This document shows, piece after piece, positions 12,649-25,900 of a stretch of 64,000 bases of DNA; position 1 is the stretch's first letter, and each line of letters opens with the position of its first letter. The notes below the pieces were generated by a model. That model had not been told where the DNA came from and ran no database searches. It saw nothing but the letters and a program-made list of their open reading frames with translations. The position numbers and the translations under genes were made by a program. Source of the stretch: Thamnaconus septentrionalis (Eukaryota > Chordata > Actinopteri > Tetraodontiformes > Monacanthidae). Location of the stretch: positions 7,214,501 through 7,278,500 of the forward strand of contig CM020507.1 of assembly GCA_009823395.1 (NCBI GenBank). The letters are read 5' to 3'.

Positions 12649-15600
12649 TCATTTTATGTGCTTTAGCGACATGTTGTCACTGTGCCACTTGATAAAAGCT
12701 TTATCTTCCTTTTCCCCCATTCAGAATGCTTGCCCTTTGTGAACTAATCGCATTCCTCCCACAGAAATCCCGTCCAAAAGCTAAGTCAGCTCTTTTTCTC
12801 TGTCCTTCCCTTTCCCAGAAAGCGCCACCAAATATTTCTAGGTTGTACCTTTAACACTAGGCCTTTGATTTATTGTTAAAACCCTGATAACATCCACCGC
12901 TGAGACGATTCTTATGATTGCTGTTGCCCCTCAGACACAAAGGATACCTGAGGGAAGGAAAATGGGCCATTGTATTGCAGTCGTATTATTTCCTTAGTGT
13001 TTCAAACGCATATTAATGCATCCTGGTGTAGTTGTATTGTTCTTATCAGACAGGAGAGTTGGCTGTCTTAATTGTCTGAATGTAGATGTTGACCAATGTG
13101 AGGAAATGCAGCCAAGGGCCTTTGGCTCCTGTCTTCCTGGAACGTTGAGGAAAGGAGGTGGCGACAGTGGAAGTGGCTTATTAGCATTGCTTTGCTGGGG
13201 TTGGTTTGGGAAATGTTTCCCTTTAGTCTCGATTCTTGGGCATCATTTTTGAACAGGGTCAAAATTAGGCCCCAGCTTGGAATAATGTGAATCTTATTTC
13301 GCTGTAACACGGAATTCCTCTGTCATCCTGCTATTTAACTTCAGCACAGGCTACTGCATTTTCTTCACTCACAATTCAGTGGAAGTGCAACTAAGATTTC
13401 ACTTAGACTTAGACCACCCCCAACTCCCACCCCCTCCATTTTTTCTAGCTCTCTCACGTGTTGAATTGAATAGGGACTTTTCAGAATTATCCGTAAGCAG
13501 TATTCCGCAGGGAAAAGCATCAAATTTCCAAGGGAGAAAAAAACAGAGTTTGGAAATATCAGAGAAAAGACAGTTAAACTGTTAAATAGGTTAATATATT
13601 ATTAAGTTATATGCCATGCTGAGCTGTGATTATTGGACACACCACTGCAACCTAGAATAATGTCAACCTAATTTGAAATTATTAAAATACGATAGATATT
13701 GATTCATCTGCAACTGGTAAAGATAGGTTTAATCTTATCTAAGTTTAATAAACAGAATAATCATGAAAATACAACATACATATACAGTAGTATAATAAAA
13801 GGCCTGCAATGAATTTGAGCTTTACTCTGCCACAGGCTGGAATTAGACAACTCAAACTTTAATCCATCATAAATGTATTTTTCCCATTTAATGAGAACAA
13901 AGTCCAGTACTGTTCATTACTACAAGTCACTGTGAGTGTTTACAATGCTACTAATCATCAACCCGACCAAAATTAGATAACTGGTTTACGAGGTTCCACC
14001 AGCGGCGTTCATTTGTCACTTTTATGTCCACTGCAGCTGCTTCCCAGTATTGTGGCACCCTGGCTACACAGCATGCAGGGAACCAGACACAGTGGGTCTC
14101 CCTGGTGAAACAGAGTCGTGGGAGGTCCAGAGACCCTGGTTCTGTTTTTGGACGTATAATCACAAACAGGAAGTCACTGCAAGCCGGTCACAGAAGGCCG
14201 CTTCCTTCTTTTGTTTACAGGAGGGTTTGATTTGAGCGCCCAGTGATAAAGTTGCACAATGGTTTGCTACTCCAGAATCAGAATCCAGGCTCATATGTTT
14301 CTTAACTGTTCTCCATCCACGTCTTATCAGTTGTCGTGTTTTTAAAAGATTACAATTTATTAATTTGAAACTCATTAACAATGTCATTAGATGATAAATG
14401 ACAACTCGATGGGTCTCTAATGCGATTAGTAGGGTAGCAACTCAGACAGCTTACACACAAGGCAACTCAAAGTGTTCCACAAAGACATAACATGGACATT
14501 GAGAATAACAGTGCGAGCTAAGGCAAAAGATGTAGCGGGACACAACTCCACCCAATCGCTCCCAGGGAAGCAGAGAGCAGCAAGTCTCTCCGCCCCCACT
14601 GCACACCCTCTGTGTGTGTTTCACAGCGTCGTGTGTAGTCTGAGCCATTGTACGCATAAATGCTATTTTTGTCAGAACACACAGTTTAGCAAAACTGGAG
14701 AAAAAGTAACACAAGAGGCTATAATGCATGTTTTGCGAGGATTATTCATGACTTAAGAATGTTCAGTTCCCAACATTACGCTGCTTGCCGGAGGCACTTC
14801 CAGGAAAATATTTGACTTTGGGAACCGTGTGGCCTTTTCCTTTTCTAGGATTTCCTCTGGGAATTAGAGATTCTATTTCGTCTGCGTCCGTCATCCACCC
14901 ACCCTTCAGATTTCTTTTTGGAAACCTTCTCTTTTTACCTCCCCTCTAACCACCTTCACGTCATAAACTCTTTTCCATCACCTTCTCCTCCTGGTTTCAT
15001 CTGCCTGCCAGGAGTTTTCCACTCCCACACACCCACTGAGTGCCAAAAGATCCAAGTTTAATTCCCATGGACAATTTTAGCAACTTTTATCAATTTTTTT
15101 TCCGTCAAGGAAGACTTTTCAAGTGGCTCCCAGTTAAGTCCAAAAATAACCTAATTTTTCATGCCTTAAGATTCCAGTCATACGACTTTTTAACTGACCT
15201 CAATCAAGTTGACAAATGTTGTATATTACTGATTTCAAAGTTGAAGAAAAAAAAAAACCTAAACTCACCACACAGAAACACATTGAGTGTTGCCCAATTT
15301 TCTTGCATGATGTCACCAAAGGGCATCATATTCTCCAGCACTGAATCACTTCCTACAAAGGGCCAACACCTAAAATTTACAGTTAGGTGTGTCAACTTTT
15401 CTTTTTTCCCCCCTCTTTTTCCAGTTTGCTTCAATACTGGCATTCCAGCTATTCTTTCATGTTACTGCAGAGCCATGTCCTGCTTGTGCACAGGGAGACA
15501 TTACACTGCGCACGGACAGGAAATGTGACTTTCAGAAGGTAAAAGTACAACATGCTCTGCCATTAAAAATGAGGGTGTGGACATGTGGAGTGATCTGCCC

Positions 15601-18269
15601 TTCCTTGCTTCGGATGAAAAGTTTCACAGACAACTAAACAATCTCGAAGTGCGACTAACATGGAGTCTGAACCTTAATACATGTGGGATCCAAGCATCTG
15701 ACAACATTTTGCTGAGTCTTCCAATGACCTTTCCTCACAAAGCTGTGCTCCCACTTAACGTCCTCCCAATATAAATGAGGAAAAAGGAGACGTCAAGTGA
15801 CATTTTCCAACACAAAGGTTCAACATGACACTTGAATCCTTATTTCAAAGTTCCACTGGAGTTTTGTTCATAGCATTGAAGCCTGAGAAACACTTTGTGA
15901 ACCAATATCATAGAGAAAGAAAACATAACAAATACAACTGATAAATACAACCGATTATGCTTGTCACGGCAAAGATGCTTCTTGCTCCCCGTCTGACGCG
16001 GCAGTGATCAGTAAGACGCGATGTCAAAGGCCAAACTATCACTGCACAGCTGGGACAGACTGGCTCCGTGATCCTGTGGCATTGTGGGTAAATATCTGCA
16101 GCCCAGTCATGGGAATAAAACAGCTCCGTGTCAAGTCAGTGATCTGGGGGTTTCTGATATGGATTTAAACTCACAAGAAGGTCACTGCTCACACCAAAGG
16201 GGACTTTCCCCTGTATCCTTTACCCCACTTTCTTTGTCTGTTGCAGTAAAAAACACACAAACACTCTCACTGTCTCTAATCCCACTCTATGTCTTTGTAG
16301 GAAAAAAATATCTCCTGGAAAATTGATGTTTACAAAAAACTTTGATGTCTCTAGTTTATTACTCCAAGATTTAACGTCCGCTCACTTCCCCGAATAGTGC
16401 CAGAGTACTTCAGAACATGTGCGCGACTATGTGTGTGTGTGTACCACCGTGTGAGACTAATCTCATAATTGTAGTTTGGACGAGGAGAGGAAGGGCGAGG
16501 ATTAGCACTCCTGTTCGTTAATGTGTGTAATGACTGAACGAGAGGAACGTGGGAGCCTGTGACACGGTGCCACACAGAGAGCGAGAAACCTGGCGGCGTG
16601 GAGCTGCAGTGAAGCAGCTGGTTATGCAATCCACTGGAATTGTGACACTGACCGAAAAACGCAGTCTTTTGGAGTTGGACAAAGTGCAGCGTCAGATTTC
16701 AGAGCTGAAATCAGAGTGATCCAGCTTCTGTGTAAGGTTACATAACTGTGACGCTCATATTAGTTGGGACAACAAGCTGGACGAGATACAGTACAATTTA
16801 GCAAATCCTTTTTTTAGTTTTGTAATATTCTAATTCATACTTGGTTAATTGCCCTGTAAATAAACAGCAGCGAGCCAGAATGGAAAACAAGTGTTCACTG
16901 CATCCAGTACTGACGAGAATGAAGACGGATGTCTCTAGATTTAGAACTATCAGTTTTTCCTTTCACAGGCAGACCTAATCTGGCATTCATGATGCTTTGC
17001 AGTCTTTTACAAAGCTTTAGACAGAGATTAAAATCCTACCAAACAGAACTGGACTTAATAATCATTGATGTTGTTAATAATGGCAGGGCAAAATGGGAGA
17101 AATGCATCCCAACTAAGAACATTGCAGTGGAAAAAAACGCATGCGTTTTCCATTGACTGACTGAACAGTTTGTCCATAAAATGCAGTTTGCCTCCCTGGA
17201 GTCAGCTGTGTTATTTTAATCTTATGTAAAAGAACAACTCAAAACACATGTAACCTATAGTTTGTGCAGGCTGATGGAAATCTGGATAAGGCGCGACGTG
17301 AACAAACACGGAGTACACACTTCCCCTGCAGTATCCGGCCCACAGACTCACCTACCGTGCCGACTTTCCCACCAGCAGCACAGGAAGTTGGAGTTTTGTT
17401 TTTTGGAATCAAGCTGCTCAGTTCACCCCCCTCCCCACTGTTGTTTTTTTGTTTTGTTTTTTCTTAAGAGCATCCACTCTATCCATGTTTACAGGTCTGT
17501 GGGATCAAGACTGTTTGTTTCCTGGAAACTCTTTTCACTTTCAAACATTTGGAAAACTTAGATGAATTATAGAGCTGTCTGGATAATCCTGTTTCAGAAA
17601 GAAAGCATCTATTTGAGGCTTTGGTTCTCGTGTAGTTCACAGGCTACTTGGACATCAAGACAAATATGGTCGTCTACATATATAGACCTGCTTGTCCCTG
17701 ACTGGCTTCTGTGACAAGGAAATCTTATAACTGTGGGAATTTTAAAATGCAGGCGGACAACACTGATGCCATTGAATTGTATTAATCCCTAAATAGCAGC
17801 TGTGAGAAAGTTCTGGAAAGACAAAAGTTTTTGTTTTTTTTCAAGTGCTAATGACTCTAAAGTGCCAATTAGTTTCCCTCAGTCAAAAATAAGCAGCAAC
17901 ATCTACATGTGAGAATTTCTTTTTCAACTATTTACTTTTTTGGACTTTAAAGTCAGGAATATATTCCTACATTCTGCAAATAAATAAATAAATACAAACA
18001 CTTCCATAATTCATTGCTTTGTGTCCACAGGCATATTATTATAGTTTTAAAAATAAATGTTGCATGTAAAGCAATAATTCAGGACCAAATCCATTCACAG
18101 TATTGTTACATTTGCATGTACTTTATCAGTTTATTAAGTGATTGCAAGATGAGTGCGGGTTTAGAATCAATATTTTTTGTGAACTTTTTTGTGTTAATAT
18201 GCAACAATGTGACATTATATTGTTGGGACACTTGGACATAAAGTCGAGTATCCAGGTGTTGTTGTGTTC

Positions 18270-18634
18270 TGTAATATGTACACACGCACTAGCATTATCC
18301 CCGTAGCTGCACTCTGCAGGCGATCAGTCCATTGAGTAGCGTCTATATATCATAGTCTCATGCATACGCAACTCATTCCCATTCACTCACGTTGGCTATC
18401 TCGGTTTCAAGCGCACTTTAGTTAACTATTCGCGCGCAGTGGTACGACATACAAAAAAAACGATACATTAATAAGAATGCCACATTTTTCTATTACACAC
18501 TTGGACACTTGTATACATTCATAGACGTTCATTTTCATGACGTTTCTATCATTTCCGCTCACCTGTAATACATACGCATCAGCATCTAGCCTCGTAGCCG
18601 CGCTCAGGCTGCAGGCGATCTGTACATCGAGTGC
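18270..18634. repeat. Pair of imperfect ~72-bp direct repeats
   Basis: The segment at 18270-18342 and that at 18563-18634 share an ordered series of blocks: TGTAATA, CGTAGC, CTGCAGGCGATC and CATTGAGT/CATCGAGTG. Spacing is about 293 bp. The origin (old tandem duplication or element ends) is unknown. Confidence 0.5.
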
Positions 18635-20454
18635 CATCAGGACCCCCTGAAGCTATAGCTGCCACAAGGTGCCTGTGTGAAATATTTCAAGAATAGTCAA
18701 ACTTAGCCTATTCTCTACCACGGCTCCAATTGCTAGTTGTGGTATTCATCAACAAAACCATTCTAATAATTGGCGATAACAGTCAACTAGAATTTAGGGG
18801 GGTGCCTGTTGTTCATGTCCATTAAAATTCTGGTTCCTGTACTTTTTCAAATCCACAACATTAATGTTATTATGTTACTTTACAAAAGCAAAAAGAAAAA
18901 TCCAAGAAGCAACACTGAGATTCAACACCAATCACAGTCCCACAAGGTGCTTTTCATCATTTTCCCGCATTGTTTCTACTAGGCACATCTCCCCATCTGT
19001 TTATAATTGTTTCAGAAATGCTGAGGTTGTGTGATTTATTTTTTCCTCCCTCGCCTTCATGAGAAGGAAAAGTTCTCTGGCAGCCCAGACATCCAGCTGC
19101 CAGCCAGTATCTCAGGGACCCTCAGACTGGTTTTGTTCATCTGACACCTGTCATCCTGTTTCATCTCCGCCTGAAGTTTGTTTCCTCTCTCCTCTCTCAC
19201 CATACAAAGACTGAGGCCTGGGGCTGACTGGCTATTGTTACATACCAACCTATCTTTTTCTCTCTCGCTCCCTCTTCCTCCACACAAATGTTGGTGAGAT
19301 AATTTTTTTTCTAAGCAGAAACAGAATTCCTTTCGTAGCCTGGGGGAAAAAAAGCCTTGGACTAGGAAATGATATTTATGCTGACATGGCGAGTGTCCTG
19401 GCCCAGAGGTGTGAGGTACAACACGGTTAACTGTCCTGAGAAAGTGAAGAAGAGTAGGAACGTGATGATTATGTTACACAACCGTCTGAATGTTATCGTG
19501 GTGAAAATTTTTAGGGGTGCTCCGAAGAAGTTGCTGTTATCATTTTGCACTTTGTGTGTCTGTTACACTGTCAGACAACAATTAATTTTCTTGGCGCTGT
19601 GTTCTAATATTTTACAGGATCAGCTGTAACCATCCAAAAGTGTCTCTTGCATAATTATCAAAGCATTCTGATTCTGATTATATTTCTGCTCTTTGGATGA
19701 CATCGGATGCAGAGGGGGAAAAAATGCCACTGAACAAAGAGGGTTTTATTTTTACAAGGAAATAGGCGACTGGCAACCGTCCCTGCAGGCTGTCTGTGGC
19801 CTCCATCCATCCATTCAGAGTCACTGAGCTGGAGCTGGAATGTCCAGCAGGGACACCTCATCCCCGATGTCCCTGTGAGCTGCTCAAGGTTGATACCAAT
19901 ACTGATTATTCCAGATTATCGCCCACTCAAGAAGAATCCAACCCCATTGTTCCATACTGCAATTTCTTTGTGCAGCTTTGTTGTTGTTGCTGGGCCAGTT
20001 TCTTGTATGTCGCCATCCTAAATGAGGATATTGTTCCCTTGCTGATAAGGAGGTAAGCCAGGCTTGATTGTGTGCGGGCGGTAAGAATGCATGTCGAGTA
20101 TATAGTTTGTTCCCTCCATTCGGCTGCTGCTGGACAAATTAACAGTATTTCTTTTTTTTTCTTTTTTTCTTTACTGTGAAAGAAAGACTGAGAGCAAACA
20201 CTGTGCTGAGAACAAACTTGATTATGAGGGAGGAATATAAAACCAAAGAGTTGAATTGTGTGTATATACATGAGAGGTTATGAAAACATACCTTTCTTAA
20301 TTTTTTTCATTTCATTTATTTATTATACAAACATGTTATATAGTGCAAATAAGGAAATGATGAATATCCTCATCCTGGAATGAACAAATACATTTTTTTT
20401 ATTAAATAAATTATTTGTGAACACATCCTGACCTTTTACTTATTAAGAATAATT

Positions 20455-20650
20455 CAAGCTATTACTTTTTTTTCCCATCCCAGTAAGTCTATCCCAGCTA
20501 AGACACCTGAGATAGACTTTAATATCCCTGTGACCCTAGGTGTAGGGTCAGCATTGATGGATGGATGGATGGATGGATGGATGGATGGGTGGATGGACAG
20601 ATGGATGGAAGGATGGATGGGTGGATGGACGGATGGATGGATGGATATTA
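20455..20650 (+). repeat. Diverged L2-like tail with (GGAT)n microsatellite
   Basis: A degraded version of the common fish retroposon tail (CCCAGCTAAGACACCTGAGATAG, then CCCTGTGACCCT) leads directly into about 20 GGAT/GGAC units at 20557-20645. The simple repeat probably grew from the element's own tail. Confidence 0.6.
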
Positions 20651-22146
20651 TCATTATAGCTGGTTATGTAATAAAGGTTAGCTACAAAAAAAATCTCTCT
20701 GGCTCTGCTGCAGCAGGTCTTCGGATTTCTCAAAACAATGAAATACCCCTTTAAAAACTACTCACTCAAGTTTTTCAAAAGCCCTGCAACAATCCATCAT
20801 CACCTAATTTTGCAGTAAACTCCTCAAGATTTATACATTTATCTGCTAATCCTTGCTGAATAAGCATTTTGATTATCGCAAGGTTCTATTTACAGTGCAG
20901 GGCTTGACCACTGAATTAGTATTTGGCAGACCACTGCCAGCCACACTTACTGACTTGAGCAATTAGAGGCCCTGAAAAACTTCACTGGGTTCTTGCAGGG
21001 TCAGGCTCCTCTTTCAGCGCCGGCTACTGCGCTCTTCGTGTCCCTCTGTCTGGTCCCCTTCGAGAACAAAAGCTTTTGCTGTCTGTGGACGGACGATGTG
21101 GAGAACAAGGAGGCGTCTGGCTCAGGCACAGCCAGGCCAGTGACCACTCGGGCCACACGCACTCTTGTCCTTTCATCGCTATTATGTTTGGTCCTCGTGC
21201 TAATTGCTGAGAGCTGGCGGGAGTGAGGCGAGGAACAGTGCTGAGAGGGTTGATGAACCGAGAGATGGGTGGAAACAAGGGACCCAGCAAAGGTCAGGGA
21301 GCCGGTCGCTCATTAGGACGTGAACAGTTCGCAGCTGCCTCCGCTCAGCACAGGCATGACTGAACAAAGCAAAGCAGATCATTTCCAACAGGATTTTTAG
21401 AGTATGTCTTAAATGTTAACTCTTATTTCTGGGATTCTTGTGATGCATATGGGCGAGTTAGCAACCTGCAATCTACAGTTGTCCCCCATCAACGACCCGG
21501 AAATACACTGCAGTTAATGGAATTCTTTGTAGTGCCTGTTGCCAGGATGCCAGCATCAGAAATGATATAACACGCTAACCAGGCCAGAGTTTGCCACAGG
21601 ACTGAGCCAAATGTTACATACTGTACATAGCAAGATTCCAAAGGGAGCTTGAAAAAAATTACTAATATGATATACATAAAATTACATTTACATAATTCCG
21701 ATTATTATATTAACTAGTGGGCTAGTGTTTTTATTTTTGGGCTATGACTTTATCATAAGGAAAAAAAATGTGAGACTGCACCAGATGAGAACCAGTTTAG
21801 AGGTTCTCTGCCAAGACTACCCTACTTAATGGTTTTGCTGGTTCCATTTTTCATCTATTATACTATTCTTAGTGTGCTAAAATGCAGTTCTGGAAATTGG
21901 CACTTTATAATATCATTTAAAAAAAAGTATGGGGGAGGAAACAAAAACCTCCGCCATACGGCACGGCGGGACGGACGAGCAGCCTCTGCCACAACGGCAC
22001 CCCGTTCAGCACCAAGGACAGATACAACAACCGCTGCACCTGCACGTGCGCCCAGCTCACCTCCGGGGGTGAGGAGGAGGAGGGTGGAAGGGGTCCAACC
22101 TGGTGACCTCCAGAACGATGATAGAGCGAGCGTATCGTAGGACGGT

Positions 22147-22332
22147 TCCTTCGTAGTCTGCATCCTTTGTAGGCCGTGTGCTTCGTAGGCTGCATCCTTC
22201 GTAGGCTGTATCTTTCGTAGGCTGCATCCTTCATAGAAGTGGGTCCTTCGTAGGATGGGTCGTTCGTAGGCCACATTCTTCGTAGGATGGGTCCTTCGTA
22301 AGCTGCATCCTTTGTAGGATGGGTCCTTAATG
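22147..22332. repeat. 16-bp minisatellite, about 11 units
   Basis: Units of about 16 bp share the core CCTTCGTAGG. Two tail variants, GCTGCA and GATGGG, occur interspersed. It adjoins a GC-rich block (about 21950-22130) that may belong to the same element. Confidence 0.85.
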
Positions 22333-22394
22333 CTTGGAACATTAATGCTTCTTTGGAAAAAAAGCTTTCCATTGCCTTCACTTATTTGCCGAAT

Positions 22395-22565
22395 GGAATG
22401 TTTAAGTGTGTCTTTTCAGCCTATCCCAAATGTCTTGGGGTAAAGGTGGGCTACACCCTGTTCTAGTTGTCACAAACAAGCAATTGCTCTCATGTTCACG
22501 CCTCTGCACATTTTAGAGTGTGCATGTCTTTGGACTGTGCCAGACCTGGAGAGAACCCATACATT
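22395..22565 (-). repeat. L2-like retroposon fragment, reverse orientation
   Basis: Contains the blocks CAGCCTATCCCAAATGTC, GGTGGGCTACACCCTG, TTTAGAGTGTGCATGTCTTTGGACTGTG and GGAGAGAACCCAT. These are diverged forms of a fish repeat seen next to L2-type tails, here in the opposite orientation to the copies at 35946 and 43136. Confidence 0.6.
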
Positions 22566-22780
22566 TATTTTCTCTGCCCTTTGGTAGGATTTTCATGGAA
22601 ATGGATCATGGACAAAGTTCACTGTGTGACAGCTATCAGAAAATTGTTTTTGTTTTTTTTTGTTTTTTAAATATTTTGCTGCTGAGGAAGTCCATCAAAA
22701 CAGCACTGCTAAAATAACCTGTAAATACCTACAGTGTATGCTCGTGTTTCATCAACCGCGCATCAGCCTGGCCTTTGTGT

Positions 22781-22912
22781 ATATAAAAAAAAATTCCTCC
22801 ACATTTCTGTTACAAAGGCGTTTCTGTTCTGAATGTATATAAAAAAAAGTTGAGAATATAAAAAAAATCTTCCACATTTCTGTTACAAAGGCGTTTCTGT
22901 TCTGAATGTATA
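22781..22912. repeat. Tandem duplication of a ~57-bp unit
   Basis: Copies at 22781-22840 and 22856-22912 share an A-run followed by CCACATTTCTGTTACAAAGG and GCGTTTCTGTTCTGAATG with almost no change, suggesting a recent local duplication. Confidence 0.9.
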
Positions 22913-25900
22913 ATGTATCAGGGCAGTGTTAGAGAAGATATTTTTGCTTTTTGGCAGAGTTAAAGCCAAGGTGCAGCCACATCACAGCACACAACAAAGA
23001 AGAAAGACAGGAAGGAAAAGACACAGATTCGGGAGCAGGAGTCCATATGATAGAGGTGGGGGGAAAAGGTGGGAAAAAAGGCCATCAAGGCCAAACAGAG
23101 GAGGCCGGTAGACGGACCGCACTGATAGAATGGGAGGGGGTGTGTGGGAAGGAGCGAATTTTGGGGAGGCGACAAGTAAGGTTCCCATGCCCTGCAGGTC
23201 CCTGGGGAGTAGTGGCGCCCTCTCCCTTCATCTCCGCAACTTCCCTTCCCTCTGGTCTGGTGTCCAGCCCGTCACGTCCTGGCTTGTCTGCCTAGGAGGC
23301 GGAACTCTCCGATCCATCACACCGCTCTCCTCTCCATGCAAAAATAAACAGTGGCACCAGTGACATATCTGGAAGACGCCGTCACCTTCATGGCAGTTCC
23401 AGTTGGTTCTCTGAGAATCTGATTCTCTTTCAGTGTGCAGCCCACTTCCCAAAAAATGCTTCAGTCATGGATCTCTTCTGTCTCACAATGGAGTAAATAT
23501 TTAAGATTTATGTAGCAGTCTCCCGAGTAAAACGACTGAGAGTCTCAACTGTGTAGACTTTCCTTTATTTAACCAAGCTCCACTCCCCACACCACCCTGA
23601 TAACTGCATTAATAGATATTCAACATTACACAAACATGTCTGAACACGCAAATGGCTCACAAATATGATGCAAATAAATAAAATCACAACTCTAAAATTC
23701 GTACACATGTGGTCATATCAAACATACCTCGCTGCGCTCTCCAAGGAATGCAAACATTAAATCCCGAAGTCCTTCGTGCAGTCATCAACGTGTGGAAGAC
23801 AGGCAAAATAGCGATGTGCAATAATGTGCAAGTTGCGTGTGAGGCCACAATAAACCAGCAGACCGAAGCGTGCTATTGTTCACCTGCCGGCTGCCTTGAA
23901 AGCATGAACTACGGAGCTGTCAGGACAAACGTAAACAGTACAGGTTAAAATCTTCTTAGTCACACACACAGGTCACTCCAAAACAAAAACAAATCAAAAC
24001 AAAAACAAAACACACACAAAATTTGAGTAATTCCAGATGTAACAAAATAAATTATAAACATTATGCCAGTAAATAATCCCCTTTTGTTATTGATTTTAAA
24101 TAAACTGCAACACAAATTTTGTCTTAATCTGTGTGGTACTTTACAATTTATGTTGCCATTTAAACTTCATTAGGGAATTTAGCCTGTCAAAGTAAATATC
24201 ACCATCATGATTTTGAAAGGTCAAACTATATCTTAAGTCATTTTAAACTTATTACCATTATTTTAATTATTTTAATTTCTCACAATGCCACAATGGGGAA
24301 AATTTTTTTTTTTTATCAATAATAATCACATCTAGACATATTCATATTATTTTTTTTTTATTTTCTCTCATCTAATCTATATGCCATTTTCGAGTTGTGC
24401 TTTACTTGTTGCAATGTATGTGCAATTCACTCGTCTGAAAAAAACAGGGGGTAAAAATGGTCGAGACTTTGCAGTGAAGTGCACCGCTCTCCGGACTGTG
24501 AGGGCACCTTATCATAACAACGATAAAGGAGATTAAGTCGAGCTCAAGGGCCTGAAAGGAAGCGTGAGGCCGCGAAGGATGAGACCCTGTGGAAGAGATA
24601 GAGCGGCGGGGAGAGGAAAGGATCCTCCCAGATCCACCCCGAGCCAGTTTTTCCAAGAGTCTGTCAGCATGAGACAGCTGCGAGGAGAGGCCTTTATCTC
24701 GCTAATGCACTGTATTACAGCAGGGCCCTCGGAAAAAAGCCCGTCTCTGCGCGGCTGGATGAAAAAGATCCGGATTGGATCCCCCCACTCCTCTGAACAG
24801 ATTAGGATCCTGTGCGCAGTCACACATCCCCTGCCGCCACGTTGCTCTTTGAAGCCCCCGCGAGTGGCTTTCTACGCCATCGTCAGGCCCGGCAGCCGGC
24901 GGCTCAGTGCCCTCTGAACGTGGCAGACTGGAGAAGCCGGAGTCGCACGTTTCAGGGGGCCATCAGGCACCTTCCTCTCGGGGGGCCTCTTCCCAAGCTC
25001 CCTAATGATCTGTCAATAAACATGTTGGCAGCCCCTTACCGATAAGTGTCCCGCTTGTTTTGCACTTCGTTTCATGAGAATGAGGAGGAAAAAAGGAGAG
25101 GAGGCAATGCAGGCAAAACAAATTAAGAAAGGACTTCCTGGTTTTGGGGCAATTTGGGATGATAGCATCAACCGTAACAAACAGGAAGTGACCTCATATC
25201 CCCAGAACAAAGTTTGTCGTCCTTCCAGGGAGAAGTTTTGAGTCTCTTCTTTCAAGCAATTTTGTTAGTTTTGACGAGCAACGAGACTAAACTGCAGGAA
25301 CTGTTTTTACATTCCTGCTGCACCTGTTTTGTAGAGGGATTTTTTCCTGATCACACACAGACATACATGCTAAGAAATCTTATTGTTCTACCTGGGTTTC
25401 AGCAAATATTTCTGAGAAAAAAAAGGATGAGGCGGTCCACCTGCTATGAAGTGAATAATGTGATGCAACACGACTCCGGTGATACGACAGAAATGGAACA
25501 AATTAGTGACCGAACCTCACAGAGGACTGCTGGTCACATTATTTTCTATTCACTGATCCTTAAATGAAATCACGTGCAACATGTCATTCAGTGGTTAGAA
25601 TAACCAAACTACATTGATTTTACACTTACACAAATATATTTATAGGTAGAATATTAAGATTTGCCAATAAATCTTGACGCATTTAACGTATTGTAACCTT
25701 AATTTCCGCTTCATGAATGCACTGTTACATTTATTTTTCCTCAAATCCTATGTAAACCTGAGACTAAATGCAGAACTTAACAAATCACCCCTTCTTTGTT
25801 ATGTAACTGCAGTGGACTGATTTATAAGAATCCTTTCCCTACTATCACTGTCAGCGTACCGATCTGATTTTATTTTTCCAAACAGAAGATTTCCTGTTCC

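Larger units (their letters stand above)
9040..20450. other. Gene-poor interval upstream of Notch1
   Basis: No exon, RNA gene or long meaningful open frame is recognisable on either strand. It contains several microsatellites, a probable retroposon tail near 11290-11393, an imperfect direct repeat near 18270 and 18563, and ordinary AT-rich DNA. Open frames here are short and lack domains. Notch1 enhancers could lie here but cannot be shown from one sequence. Confidence 0.5.

Noticed and set aside
22000..22130. GC-rich frame before the minisatellite as a gene
   Set aside because: Short, no domain, and directly joined to repeats.
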